Source of the DNA: Streptomyces sp. CCM_MD2014
Lineage (GTDB): Bacteria > Actinomycetota > Actinomycetes > Streptomycetales > Streptomycetaceae
Direction of reading: 5' to 3'
Assembly: GCF_000772045.1 (NCBI RefSeq)
Contig: NZ_CP009754.1
Coordinates: forward strand, 3,348,001-3,412,000
DNA length: 64,000 nt
The notes beneath the pieces are model-generated. The model made no database searches, was not told the DNA's origin, and was given only the letters and a program-made list of their open reading frames with translations. Positions 53,134-62,306 of this stretch are shown one piece after another; the stretch's first letter is position 1, and the number at the start of each line of letters is the position of its first letter. The translations under genes and the position numbers were made by a program.

Positions 53134-54585
53134 GTGAATGTCATGGATACGCATGCCCTGGACCGGGATGCGCTGGACACGGACGTACTGATCGTCGGCG
53201 CGGGCCCCACCGGTCTCGCCCTGGGGATCGACCTGGCCCGGCGCGGGGTGGACGCGCTGGTCCTGGAGGCCGCCGGGGAGCTGTTCCCGGGCTCTCGGGG
53301 CAAGGGCTTCCAGCCCCGCACGATGGAGGTCTTCGACGATCTCGGCGTCGTCGACGCGATCCACGCGGCGGGCGGCACGTACCCGGTCGGCATGGTCTGG
53401 AAGAACGGCGCGCGGGTCGGGGAGCACCACATGTTCGACCCGGCCGAGCCGAGCGAGGACTCGCCGTACAACCGGGCGTGGATGGTGCCGCAGTGGCGCA
53501 CCCAGGAGATCCTGGCGGCACGGCTCGGGGAGCTGGGCGGGAAGGTCGCCTTCCACCACGAGGTCGCCGGTGTCGAGCAGGACGAGAGCACTGTCACCGC
53601 ACACCTCGCCTCGGGCGGGACGGTGCGCGCACGCTACCTGGTCGCCGCGGACGGCGGCCGCTCCGCGGTACGCCGCGCGCTGGGCATCGGCATGACCGGC
53701 GAGACCGTCGACCCGAGCCCGACGCTGGTGGCGGACGTCCGGATCAACGGCCTGGACCGCGACAACTGGCACATCTTTCCGCCGGGCGACGGCGCCGAGC
53801 TCCTCGCCATATGCCCCCTGGCCGGCACCGAGGACTTCCAGGTGATGGCGCGGTTCCCGGAGGGCGCCGACGTGGACACCTCCCCGGACGGCGTCCGCAA
53901 GGTCGTCGCGGAGCGCTCGCACCTCGCCGCCGAGGACGTGACCGAGGTCCGCTGGGTCTCGGACTTCCGGCCGCGGGCGGCCCTGGCCGACCGTTTCCAC
54001 GCGGGCCGGGTCTTCCTCGCGGGCGACGCGGCGCACGTCCACTCGCCCGCGGGCGGCCAGGGGCTGAACACCAGCGTCCAGGACGCCTACAACCTGGGCT
54101 GGAAGCTGGGCGCGGTGCTGTCGGGCAGCGCTCCGGACTCGCTCCTGGACAGCTACGAGGAGGAGCGGCGCCCGATCGCCGCGCAGATGCTGGACCTGTC
54201 GACCGCCGTCCACCGCGGCGAGGTGCGGCGCGGCGGGGCGACCCGGCAGCTGGGCATCGGCTACCGGGACTCGTCGCTGACGGCGGAGACGCGGGGCGCG
54301 GTCGGCGAGGACGCGGTACGGGCCGGCGACCGCGCGCCCGACGGCCGGGTGGACGGCGTACGGCTCTTCGACGCCTTCCGGGGACCGCACTGGACGCTGC
54401 TGGCGCTGGGCGTCGACGCGCCCGACGGCGCGGTGGGGCCGGCGGTACCGGTGGTGCGCGGGGGCGCGCACGGGGCGTACGGGACGGGGCTGTTCCTCGT
54501 GCGGCCGGACGGGTACGTGGGCTGGGCCGGGGACACGCCGGAGGGGCTGGCCGGGTACGCGGGCCGGTTCGGGCTGGGGGGCTGA
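53134..54585 (+). CDS. FAD-dependent aromatic monooxygenase (PheA/TfdB/RdmE class)
   Basis: A 483-residue flavoprotein hydroxylase. It has the Rossmann DVLIVGAGPTGLALGIDLAR, the DG motif YLVAADGGRSAVRRALG, and the GD motif VFLAGDAAHVHSPAGGQGLN. The C-terminal thioredoxin-like domain is short. Such enzymes hydroxylate phenols or polyketide aromatics using NAD(P)H and oxygen. GTG 53134 follows AAGGAG. It faces a TetR gene with paired operators, typical of an inducible catabolic or detoxifying gene. Confidence 0.9.
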   Translation: MNVMDTHALDRDALDTDVLIVGAGPTGLALGIDLARRGVDALVLEAAGELFPGSRGKGFQPRTMEVFDDLGVVDAIHAAGGTYPVGMVWKNGARVGEHHMFDPAEPSEDSPYNRAWMVPQWRTQEILAARLGELGGKVAFHHEVAGVEQDESTVTAHLASGGTVRARYLVAADGGRSAVRRALGIGMTGETVDPSPTLVADVRINGLDRDNWHIFPPGDGAELLAICPLAGTEDFQVMARFPEGADVDTSPDGVRKVVAERSHLAAEDVTEVRWVSDFRPRAALADRFHAGRVFLAGDAAHVHSPAGGQGLNTSVQDAYNLGWKLGAVLSGSAPDSLLDSYEEERRPIAAQMLDLSTAVHRGEVRRGGATRQLGIGYRDSSLTAETRGAVGEDAVRAGDRAPDGRVDGVRLFDAFRGPHWTLLALGVDAPDGAVGPAVPVVRGGAHGAYGTGLFLVRPDGYVGWAGDTPEGLAGYAGRFGLGG

Positions 54586-54599
54586 GGCCCGGACCGGGC

Positions 54600-54836
54600 C
54601 CCGTCCGGGTCAGCCGTCGCCGTCGAGGATCCCTGAACGTATTCGTACCCGGCGGCCGCGATACCGGCACGATCGAACGCCCGGCCGATCTTGGTCAACG
54701 CCAGTTGATGCGAACCATCCGGCGGCGGTGTCACAGTGAGCCTCCCCTGGAGAATTTCCACGCGGTGGCCAGGGAGTGCACGGGCGAGCTGGTCGGCAGC
54801 CTCGCCCAGAGTCAGCTCCTGCTGCAGTACGGCCAT
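54600..54836 (-). pseudogene. Uma2-family gene, 3'-truncated
   Basis: About 79 residues from ATG 54836 (GGAGG upstream) match the N-terminal part of Uma2 proteins, as in the intact gene at 27300: PGHRVEILQGRLTVTPPPDG, SHQLALTKIGRAFD. The IPDLVV and VVEVTSKS nuclease core is missing; the frame instead runs antisense through the FAD monooxygenase gene to a stop at 54261. So the catalytic half was lost, probably by deletion at the 3' end of that gene. Confidence 0.65.
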
Positions 54837-54936
54837 AGCGTCCTCCTCCAAGGCCCGCTCGCCACGAGAGTAACCGGGAACGTCGGACTCCCGCCTTCGA
54901 TCACCCATACGAGGTAACGCCCCGGCTCAGCCGCCC

Positions 54937-56517
54937 TCAGAACGCGTCCGAGGGCACATACGTCCCCCACACCTCCCGCAGCGCGTTGCACACCTCGCCC
55001 ACCGTCGCGCGGGCACGTAGCGCGTCCTTCATCGGGTAGAGGACGTTGTCCTCGCCCTCGGCCGCCTTCTTCAGGGCCGCCAGCGCCGAGTCCACCGCCG
55101 CCTGGTCGCGCTCCGCGCGGAGCCGGGCCAGGCGGTCGGCCTGCTGGGCCTCGATGGCGGGGTCGACGCGCAGCGGCTCGTAGGGCTCCTCCTCGTCGAG
55201 CTGGAAGCGGTTGACGCCGACCACGACCCGCTCGCCGGAGTCGGTCTCCTGGGCGATGCGGTAGGCGGAGCGCTCGATCTCGCTCTTCTGGAAGCCGTGC
55301 TCGATGGCGTTGACCGCGCCGCCGAGGTCCTCGACCTTGCCCATCAGCTCCAGGGCCGCCGCCTCCACGTCGTCGGTCATCTTCTCGACGACGTAGGACC
55401 CGGCGAACGGGTCGACGGTCGCCGTCACGTCCGTCTCGTAGGCGAGGACCTGCTGGGTGCGCAGGGCCAGGCGCGCGCTCTTGTCGGTGGGCAGCGCGAT
55501 GGCCTCGTCGAAGGAGTTGGTGTGCAGCGACTGCGTGCCCCCGAGGACCGCGCCCAGGCCCTGCACCGCGACGCGGACCAGGTTCACCTCGGGCTGCTGG
55601 GCGGTCAGCTGCACGCCGGCGGTCTGGGTGTGGAAGCGCAGCATCAGCGACTTGGGGTTCTTGGCGCCGAACTCCTCCTTCATCACCCGCGCCCAGATCC
55701 GGCGGGCCGCGCGGAACTTGGCGACCTCCTCCAGGATCGTCGTGCGGGCCACGAAGAAGAAGGACAGGCGGGGCGCGAAGTCGTCCACGTCCATGCCGGC
55801 CGCGACCGCCGTGCGCACGTACTCGATGCCGTCCGCGAGGGTGAACGCGATCTCCTGCGCGGGCGAGGCACCCGCCTCGGCCATGTGGTAGCCGGAGATC
55901 GAGATGGTGTTCCACTTCGGGATCTCGGCCTTGCAGTACTTGAAGATGTCCGCGATCAGGCGGAGGGAGGGCTTGGGCGGGAAGATGTACGTCCCGCGCG
56001 CGATGTACTCCTTCAGCACGTCGTTCTGGATCGTGCCGGTGAGCTTGTCCGCGCTCACGCCCTGCTCCTCGGCGACGAGTTGGTAGAGCAGGAGCAGCAG
56101 GGAGGCCGGGGCGTTGATCGTCATCGACGTCGAGACCTTGTCCAGCGGGATCCCGCCGAACAGCACGCGCATGTCGTCGATGGAGTCGACGGCGACGCCG
56201 ACCTTGCCGACCTCGCCGCTCGCGATCGGGGCGTCCGAGTCGTGGCCCATCTGGGTGGGCAGGTCGAAGGCGACGGACAGGCCCATGGTGCCGTTGGCGA
56301 TCAGCTGCTTGTAGCGGGCGTTGGACTCGGTCGCCGTGCCGAAACCGGCGTACTGGCGCATCGTCCACGGCCGGCCCGTGTACATCGACGGGTAGACGCC
56401 CCGGGTGAAGGGGTACTTCCCGGGCTCGCCCAGCTTCTCGGCCGCGTCCCAGTCCGTCAGGGCGTCGGGCCCGTAGACCGGTTCGATGGGCAGCCCGGAC
56501 TCGGACTCGCGCGTCAT
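54937..56517 (-). CDS. Acyl-CoA mutase large subunit (methylmalonyl-CoA mutase family) without B12 domain
   Basis: A 526-residue substrate-binding subunit. [19 protein letters not shown], then ATESNARYK, is the active-site region with the Tyr typical of methylmalonyl-type enzymes; [15 protein letters not shown] holds the catalytic His; [20 protein letters not shown] is the family signature. The cobalamin-binding domain (DxHxxG) is absent, so a separate small subunit is required, as for the isobutyryl-CoA mutase type; none is in this window. GGGAGG precedes ATG 56517. The exact acyl substrate is uncertain. Confidence 0.9.
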   Translation of the reverse strand: MTRESESGLPIEPVYGPDALTDWDAAEKLGEPGKYPFTRGVYPSMYTGRPWTMRQYAGFGTATESNARYKQLIANGTMGLSVAFDLPTQMGHDSDAPIASGEVGKVGVAVDSIDDMRVLFGGIPLDKVSTSMTINAPASLLLLLYQLVAEEQGVSADKLTGTIQNDVLKEYIARGTYIFPPKPSLRLIADIFKYCKAEIPKWNTISISGYHMAEAGASPAQEIAFTLADGIEYVRTAVAAGMDVDDFAPRLSFFFVARTTILEEVAKFRAARRIWARVMKEEFGAKNPKSLMLRFHTQTAGVQLTAQQPEVNLVRVAVQGLGAVLGGTQSLHTNSFDEAIALPTDKSARLALRTQQVLAYETDVTATVDPFAGSYVVEKMTDDVEAAALELMGKVEDLGGAVNAIEHGFQKSEIERSAYRIAQETDSGERVVVGVNRFQLDEEEPYEPLRVDPAIEAQQADRLARLRAERDQAAVDSALAALKKAAEGEDNVLYPMKDALRARATVGEVCNALREVWGTYVPSDAF

Positions 56518-56794
56518 GGTGTGATGCCTCCCGCTGAGCACATGTTCGTACTGCTTCGTCCTGCGTGCTGCTTCGTACTGCTCGAACTGCCCGCCGTTTA
56601 CCCGCCGGTACAGTCCGGCACTTCGACGGACTGTATCCGCGCGCGTGCACCCGGTGGAGTGGCCCACGCTGGGACCTTCCTCACAACCTCGGTGCGGTCC
56701 CGGTCACAACGATGCCGCGCCGTTCGCGGCGCGTCATCCGCGGGAACAACTCAAGGGACGTCGGTGCGGGGCCGTGAGACGACGGGGGGCCGTG

Positions 56795-57673
56795 ATGCGG
56801 ATGACGGGCATGGGGAACACGGAACGGGCGGTCGCCGTCGCCCTGGGGGCGGTCCTGGTGGCGGGCGGCTGCACCGTGCGGACCACCGGACCGGACGGCG
56901 AGGGGCAGGCGCCGGTGCGCATAGACGTCACCACCGGGGCCCCGGCGAAGAGCACGCCGAGCGGGAAACGGCGGTCGCCGGGCGCGCCGTCCCGGGGCCG
57001 GGAGTCGCCGGGCGCGCCGTCCACCGGCACGACGAAGGCGGCCAGGGTGCTGTGGAAGCGGGGTGACACGGGCCGGGACGTCCGTGAGCTGCAGGCCCGG
57101 CTGCGGCAGGTCGAGTGGCTCGTGGACGGGCCGACCGGGACGTACGACGATCTGACCGAGCGCGCCGTCAGCGGCTTCCAGGGCAAGCGCGGGCTGCCGC
57201 GGACTGGCCGGACGGACACCGTCACCTGGCAGCGGCTGCTCGGGATGTCGCACGAGCCGGGCAAGTGGGAGCTGTACCTGATGGGCGGCCAGCCCGCCGC
57301 CGCGCCCGACCCGCGCTGCACGAGGGGCCGGGTGCTGTGCATCAGCAAGTCGAGCCGGACGCTGCGCTGGATGATCGACGGGCGGACGGTGTCCACGATG
57401 TCCGTGCGCTTCGGCTCGCAGCGCACACCGACCCGGGAGGGCGTCTTCCAGGTCTACTGGAAATCCCGCCACCACGTCTCGACGCTCTACGACTCGGCCA
57501 TGCCGTACGCCATGTTCTTCAGCGGCGGCCAGGCCGTGCACTACTCCTACGACTTCGCGGCCCGCGGTTACGCGGGTGCCTCGCACGGCTGCGTCAACGT
57601 GCGGGACGAGGGGGCGATCGCCGATCTGTACGCGCAGGTGAGGAACGGCGACAAGGTCGTCGTGTACCGGTGA
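56795..57673 (+). CDS. L,D-transpeptidase lipoprotein with peptidoglycan-binding domain
   Basis: A 292-residue exported protein. Lipobox VAGGC near residue 23 and a long Pro/Ser/Gly/Thr linker lead to a peptidoglycan-binding domain (LWKRGDTGRDVRELQARLRQ, GPTGTYDDLTERAVSGFQ), then a YkuD catalytic domain (about 165-292) with AVHYSYD and the active-site ASHGCVNVRDEGA. It makes 3-3 crosslinks in, or anchors to, the cell wall. ATG 56795 follows GGGGGG. It is a single gene with a strong terminator. Confidence 0.92.
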   Translation: MRMTGMGNTERAVAVALGAVLVAGGCTVRTTGPDGEGQAPVRIDVTTGAPAKSTPSGKRRSPGAPSRGRESPGAPSTGTTKAARVLWKRGDTGRDVRELQARLRQVEWLVDGPTGTYDDLTERAVSGFQGKRGLPRTGRTDTVTWQRLLGMSHEPGKWELYLMGGQPAAAPDPRCTRGRVLCISKSSRTLRWMIDGRTVSTMSVRFGSQRTPTREGVFQVYWKSRHHVSTLYDSAMPYAMFFSGGQAVHYSYDFAARGYAGASHGCVNVRDEGAIADLYAQVRNGDKVVVYR

Positions 57674-57709
57674 GGCGGCGGGGCGGTGAGCACGCCGTGC
57701 GGTGAATGG

Positions 57710-57748
57710 GGCGCGGGCGGGACCGGGGGAACGTGTCCCGCCCGCGCC
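57710..57748. terminator. Terminator hairpin after L,D-transpeptidase gene
   Basis: A perfect 14-base stem (GGCGCGGGCGGGAC with GTCCCGCCCGCGCC) around an 11-base loop, 36 bases after the stop at 57673. Confidence 0.85.
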
Positions 57749-57892
57749 GAGGTGCACGAGCCGCAGGTACGGGGGGAACCCCGGCTCGGTGCAAGAAGCC
57801 GATGACCAGTCGGCTCACTCACTACTGCGTCCCGGCGTCCGAAAGTGTCACACCCTCGGCGAGGGAATCTTCGTCGGACACGAAAGCGCAGG

Positions 57893-59053
57893 TCAGACGG
57901 GGGTCGCGGAGTGCGCGGCGTGGGGTGCGTAGGCGGGCGGCCGCTGCGGCCGGGGCTCGTAGGCCGACGGGGCGTGGGGGCGGTGGGGACCGTGGGCGGG
58001 CGGGGCTATGCCGGCGTCGTCGTCATCGCCGTTGCCGCCGTTTCCGCCCGTGCCGCCGTCGTCACCGTCCTCGTCCCGGTTCCCGTGGCCGCCCTCGCCC
58101 TTCTTTCCGCCGTCGCCCTTGCTCCCCTTGCTCCCCTTGTCGTCCTTGCCGCCCTTGCCGCCCTTGCCGCTCCGGTCGTCGCCGGTGTCCCCGCGGAGCT
58201 CGCCCTCGTGGGGCGCCTCTGCGGCATCACCGTGCTCTCCGCCGTCCCGGCCGCCGCCGGTGCCGGCGAGGAGGTTGCCGCAGTACTTCGCGACCCGGGA
58301 CGCTCCCCCGGCCGCCTCCTTCAGCGCGTGCCGTTGCGCGGCGTCGAGCCGCCCGCCGTCGCGGGCCTTGCGGCAGGACGCGGCGAGGTCCGGCCGACGC
58401 CCGTCCAAGCCGCCGTTCGGGTCCCGGTCGTCGGCGTCACGGTTCCCGGCCCCGCGGCCGTCCCGGGCGGTGCCCCCGCCGGGCGTGCCCGAGGCGGTGC
58501 CCGGGTCCGACCCGCCCTGCACGCCGTCCAGCGGTGAGGGCGGGACGGGCGGACGGTCGGGGGAAGCGGCGGCCGAGACGGTCGCGGCAGGTTCCGGTTC
58601 GGTGCCGTCGAACGGCGTCGGCAGCACTCCGGTTCCGGCCGCCACCGCCACACCGCCGACCATGCCGACGGTCAGCGCGGCGGCCAGCCCGAGGCGCAGG
58701 GGACGGCTCCAGCGCGCCCGCCGGGCGCCGTCACCGCGCGGGCCGATGCGGACGAGACCGGCGTCCAAGGGCCCGGGGGCGGTGCCGTGCCCGCGGGTAC
58801 CCGGCGCATCCGCCGCCGCGTCGGCCCGCTCCGCGCGTACCTTGCGGAAGGCGGCCAACGCCGCGGCCTCGCCGGGGAGTTCCTCGCCGGGCGGCGCCGG
58901 CGGGGCGGACAGCGCGCCGAGGGCCGCCGCCAGTCGTCCGGCCCGGTCGCGCGTCGCCGGGTCGGCGCTCTCCAGCCCCTCCAGTGGCTCTCCGCGCAGC
59001 AAGAGTTCCGCCGTTTCGCGGTCCAGCCACTTGTCCTGCTCGTCGGCCATCAC
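57893..59053 (-). CDS. Membrane protein partnered with ECF sigma factor (module 1)
   Basis: A 386-residue single-pass membrane protein. The cytoplasmic part (about 1-115) starts DKWLDRETAELLLRGEPLEG, plausibly sigma-binding; one membrane segment is at about 120-140 (LRLGLAAALTVGMVGGVAVA). The exported part has a two-Cys domain (AASCRKARDG ... VAKYCGNLLAG) and a long Gly/Asp/Lys low-complexity tail. The start overlaps the sigma stop (GTGATG). It is inferred to be the anti-sigma or signalling partner, though no classical zinc anti-sigma motif is visible. The same two-Cys domain occurs in module 2. Confidence 0.7.
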   Translation of the reverse strand: MMADEQDKWLDRETAELLLRGEPLEGLESADPATRDRAGRLAAALGALSAPPAPPGEELPGEAAALAAFRKVRAERADAAADAPGTRGHGTAPGPLDAGLVRIGPRGDGARRARWSRPLRLGLAAALTVGMVGGVAVAAGTGVLPTPFDGTEPEPAATVSAAASPDRPPVPPSPLDGVQGGSDPGTASGTPGGGTARDGRGAGNRDADDRDPNGGLDGRRPDLAASCRKARDGGRLDAAQRHALKEAAGGASRVAKYCGNLLAGTGGGRDGGEHGDAAEAPHEGELRGDTGDDRSGKGGKGGKDDKGSKGSKGDGGKKGEGGHGNRDEDGDDGGTGGNGGNGDDDDAGIAPPAHGPHRPHAPSAYEPRPQRPPAYAPHAAHSATPV

Positions 59054-59712
59054 ATGTCCTTCTGCGTCCGCGCACGCGTATGCGTCACACTCGCGGACGT
59101 CACCGCGCGGTCGCGCGGTTCTCGCTGCGGCGGCAGGGCGTCGAGCCCGCCGTCCGATTCCGGATCGCCGCCGAGCAGCTCGGCCAGGCGCTTCAGGCCA
59201 CGGTGCGCCGCCGTACGGACGGCACCGGGCCGCTTGCCCAGCGTCTCGGCGGCGCTCTTGGCGTCGAGGCCCACGACCACGCGCAGGACGACCGCCTCGG
59301 CCTGGTCCTGGGGCAGCCGGGCGATGAGGGAGAGGGTGCTGCCGGTGGCCAGGGCCTCCATGGCCTCACCGGCGGTGTCGGACTCGGCCGGCTTGCCGGT
59401 CAGCTCCGTCTCGTCGCCGCCGATCACCGGCCGGCGGCCGCGCATGCGGATGTGGTCGAGCGCGCGGTTGCGGGCGATGCGGGCGGCCCAGCCGCGGAAC
59501 CGGTCGGCGTCCCCGTCGAACCGTTCCAGGTCGCGGGCTATCTGCAGCCAGGCCTCGGAGGCGACGTCCTCGGCGTCGTGATCGCCGACGAGCGTGCGCA
59601 CGTATCCCAGCAGTCGCGGATGCACGGAGCGGTAGACGGTCCGGAACGCGGTCTCGTCCCCGGTCTGTGCCGCACGCACCGCGGTGGTCAGCTCCGCGTC
59701 GTCCCCCAGCAC
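59050..59712 (-). CDS. ECF sigma factor (module 1)
   Basis: A 220-residue ECF sigma factor. Region 2: YVRTLVGDHDAEDVASEAWL, FRGWAARIARNRALDHIRMR. Region 4: ARLPQDQAEAVVLRVVVGLD, KRPGAVRTAAHRGLKRL. GTG 59712 is chosen because AAAGG lies upstream; the frame is open to 59910, and those extra residues lack conserved character. The stop overlaps the partner membrane protein. Its closest visible relative is the module 2 sigma at 60980. Confidence 0.88.
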   Translation of the reverse strand: MLGDDAELTTAVRAAQTGDETAFRTVYRSVHPRLLGYVRTLVGDHDAEDVASEAWLQIARDLERFDGDADRFRGWAARIARNRALDHIRMRGRRPVIGGDETELTGKPAESDTAGEAMEALATGSTLSLIARLPQDQAEAVVLRVVVGLDAKSAAETLGKRPGAVRTAAHRGLKRLAELLGGDPESDGGLDALPPQREPRDRAVTSASVTHTRARTQKDM

Positions 59713-60071
59713 CGAGAAGCCTTTCTGCGCCTGAACCGGCGCCGCTCTCGCGGACGTGGTCCTCGCCCTCGTGGTTTCTCCATTGATGGCCGCGGCGGTC
59801 TCCCGCAACCCGTCGCGGGAGCGAGCCCCCGCTGATCGGCGCGAATGGCACGTTACGTCGTGAAACCGCCACTCGTCCATGTCCGCCTCGCATTGCCGTA
59901 CAAGATGCAACTAACCCGTGACGCGGTGAGGTGTGACAGAAAACGCAGTCGCGGCGCTGAAGGGAGTACGGGCCGCCGCGCGGCCCGTGCCGCGCGACGG
60001 CCGGGGCCTCTCCTGTGGGGGGTGGCGGCCCCGGCCGTTGCCTTGGCCGCCGCGATCGTCCCTGGTGGGGG
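59713..60071. promoter_or_regulatory. Upstream region of ECF module 1
   Basis: A 359-base stretch between the module 2 membrane gene and the module 1 sigma factor. Up to 198 bases could encode an N-terminal extension of the sigma factor; the rest should contain its promoter. No clear ECF-type -35/-10 or hairpin terminator was picked out by eye. Confidence 0.45.
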
Positions 60072-60983
60072 CTACGGGAGGTCCTGGTCCGGGACCCGCA
60101 CCGCGGCACTGCCGCCGGTCTCCACCTCGACGCCTCCTTCGCCGACGGTCCCGTCGGCGCCGATTCCCGCGCCGGTGTCGCCCGCACGGCCGTTCCCGGC
60201 GTCGTTCCCGGCGGCGCCGTTCCCGGTGTCGGCCGACGCCCCCTGCCCGGTCGGCCGGGCGAGCAGCTCGGTGCAGTAGGCCTCGACGTGGTCCGCACCG
60301 CCCGCCGCCGCGACGAGCCGCTGCCAGGCCGTGGCCCCGAGCGCCTTTCCGCTGCCCGTCACTCGCGCGTAGGCGCGGCACTGGGCCTCGGGGTCCCGGC
60401 CGGCGGCCGGGCGGTCCGGCGGCGGGGAGGCACCGGGGGGCGCGGAGGCTCCCGGGGAGGCGGTGCCGCCGGGGGGTGTGGTCGCGTGGCCCGGGGCGGC
60501 GGGGACCCGCGTGGCGGCCGGCGGGGTCGCGGCCGGCCGGGCCGAGGCGTCGTCGGTGGCGGCGGGCGGGCGGGTGCGGTCCGGGCCGCCGCCGTCGTCG
60601 TCGCCGGAGCCGCCCCCGCCGATGGCCGCGTAGGCGACGCCGCCCAGGGTGAGACTCGCCAGCAGGACGGAGAGCGCGGTCTTCAGCGAGCGTCCCGGGT
60701 CTCGCCCGGTCCGCGGCCGCCAGTCGTCCCGCCGCCGGGTGCGCGCGGCCCGGCCGGGTTCCGCGTCCCGTGCGGCCCGGAATGCGGCCACGGCGCGCCG
60801 CTCGCCCTCGACGTCGGTACCCTCGCCGCGCAACGCCGCGGCGAGCAGCGCCTCGGTGCCGGGGGCGTCGCCGGGGGCGGGCCGGGGGCCGGCGTCGCGG
60901 CCGCGGCCCTCCCCGTGCCGTGCGCCCATGTCCGTCTCCGCTCCCGCTCGCTCCGCCGGGCCGCCGTCCTCGGCGCCCCTCAT
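60072..60983 (-). CDS. Membrane protein partnered with ECF sigma factor (module 2)
   Basis: A 303-residue single-pass protein with the same plan as module 1: a cytoplasmic N-terminus of about 90 residues, one membrane segment (LKTALSVLLASLTLGGVAYA), a Pro/Ala/Thr linker, then an exported two-Cys domain (EAQCRAYARVTGSG ... HVEAYCTELLARP), and a Gly/Asp-rich tail. ATG 60983 overlaps the sigma stop (ATGA). It is probably the regulatory partner of that sigma factor; the mechanism is unknown. Confidence 0.7.
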   Translation of the reverse strand: MRGAEDGGPAERAGAETDMGARHGEGRGRDAGPRPAPGDAPGTEALLAAALRGEGTDVEGERRAVAAFRAARDAEPGRAARTRRRDDWRPRTGRDPGRSLKTALSVLLASLTLGGVAYAAIGGGGSGDDDGGGPDRTRPPAATDDASARPAATPPAATRVPAAPGHATTPPGGTASPGASAPPGASPPPDRPAAGRDPEAQCRAYARVTGSGKALGATAWQRLVAAAGGADHVEAYCTELLARPTGQGASADTGNGAAGNDAGNGRAGDTGAGIGADGTVGEGGVEVETGGSAAVRVPDQDLP

Positions 60984-61597
60984 GTCGACTCCCCCAGCGT
61001 CCTGGGACCGTCATCCGTCACACCGTCGGCGCCCAGCTGCCGTGCCAGCCGCTTCAGCCCCCGGTACGTCGCCGTGCGCACCGCGCCGGGCCGCTTGCCG
61101 AGCACGCGGGCGGCGGACGGCCCGTCGAGACCGACGACGACCCGCAGCAGTACGGCCTCGGCCTGGTCCGGCGGCAGCCCCGCGACCAGGTTCAGCGCGG
61201 TGCGCGTGGAGAGCGTCTCCAGGGCCTGGTCGTGCGTCGAGTGCGGGCCGGGCAGGTCCAGTACGTCCTGTTCGAGCCCGGTCGGTCGGGGCCGCACCTT
61301 CTGGCGGCGCAGGTGGTCCAGTGCCCGGTGTCGCGCGATCGTCGCCGTCCAGCCCCGGAAACCGGCCCCGTCGCCCCGGAAGCGCCGCAGGTCACGGGCT
61401 ATCTCCAGCCACGCGTCCGCCGCCACGTCCTCCGCGTCGTCCCCGACCAGCCCGCGCAGGTAGCCCAGCAGGCCCGGCTGCACGAACCGGTAGGCGACCG
61501 CGAAGGCGGCCTCGTCACCGTGCTGGGCCCGCGCGACCGCCGCGCCCAGTTCCCCGTCGTGCGCCTGCACGCGGCGGGGTTCCCCTCGCTGGCCCAA
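60980..61597 (-). CDS. ECF sigma factor (module 2)
   Basis: A sigma factor of about 205 residues. Region 2: YLRGLVGDDAEDVAADAWLE, FRGWTATIARHRALDHLRRQ. Region 4: AGLPPDQAEAVLLRVVVGLD, KRPGAVRTATYRGLKRLAR. Close similarity to the module 1 sigma, especially LRVVVGLD and GKRPGAVRTA, shows the two modules arose by duplication. TTG 61597 has the best-spaced ribosome site (GAGG); GTG 61570 is an alternative and the frame is open to 61675. Confidence 0.85.
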   Translation of the reverse strand: MGQRGEPRRVQAHDGELGAAVARAQHGDEAAFAVAYRFVQPGLLGYLRGLVGDDAEDVAADAWLEIARDLRRFRGDGAGFRGWTATIARHRALDHLRRQKVRPRPTGLEQDVLDLPGPHSTHDQALETLSTRTALNLVAGLPPDQAEAVLLRVVVGLDGPSAARVLGKRPGAVRTATYRGLKRLARQLGADGVTDDGPRTLGEST

Positions 61598-61720
61598 GAA
61601 CCGTCCTCGTCCGTACCGAGTCCTCCGCGCGCTCGGGTGAGCCCGCCCCCCAAGGTCATCAGCGTCCGCGCGCACAGAAGTGTCACAGGGTGCCGGGAGC
61701 CCGTCGGTCCCGGCCCGGCG

Positions 61721-62131
61721 TCACGGGCCCGCCGTCGCGTCCCGGCACAGCAGGCGCAGCGACCCGTCTCCGGCGAAGCAGCGGCGTGCCTCGTCCATCG
61801 GGTCCCACAGGCGGCCGTCCGGCGTACGGACCCAGTGGTCCCCGCCGGTCGTCCACCACTCGCCGCCCGACTGGCGCACGATCACCTCACCCGCGTAGGC
61901 ACCGAGGCCGCGCAGCGCCGTCTCCACGGCGGCGTACGGCGGCCCCTCGCGCCGGATGCCGTCGATCACCCGGTCGACGCGCCACAGGCTCTCGGCCGAG
62001 TAGTCCAGGCGCAGCCGGGCGCCCTCGCGCATCGTGGCCACCGCGTCCGCCGCCCACCGCACCGGCCTCGCGGCGGCCGCCGGGCGGGTCTGCTGCGCGC
62101 TCGCCGGCCCGCTCGTCGATCCGCTGGTCAT
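61721..62131 (-). CDS. Conserved-type hypothetical protein
   Basis: A 136-residue soluble protein. After a Ser/Thr/Ala-rich start it shows RLDYSAESLWRVDRVIDGIR, GLGAYAGEVIVRQSGGEWW and VRTPDGRLWDPMDEARRCF. The alternating helix-strand pattern looks well folded, but I do not recognise the family. AGGGGA precedes ATG 62131. It probably belongs with the small genes downstream on the same strand. Confidence 0.6.
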   Translation of the reverse strand: MTSGSTSGPASAQQTRPAAAARPVRWAADAVATMREGARLRLDYSAESLWRVDRVIDGIRREGPPYAAVETALRGLGAYAGEVIVRQSGGEWWTTGGDHWVRTPDGRLWDPMDEARRCFAGDGSLRLLCRDATAGP

Positions 62132-62306
62132 TCCCCTGGTCACAGTCGTCACATGGGCTAAAGCGTCGCGGGACGGGGTTGCGTCACACGCGGGAACCGG
62201 CCGTTCCGCAACCGGTACAGGACCGCCCCACCTCCCCCACGTCCGCCGCACCGCCACCGCGCGTTCCCCGCAGGACGGTCACAGGAAACCGGCGTCTGGC
62301 CCGGGG

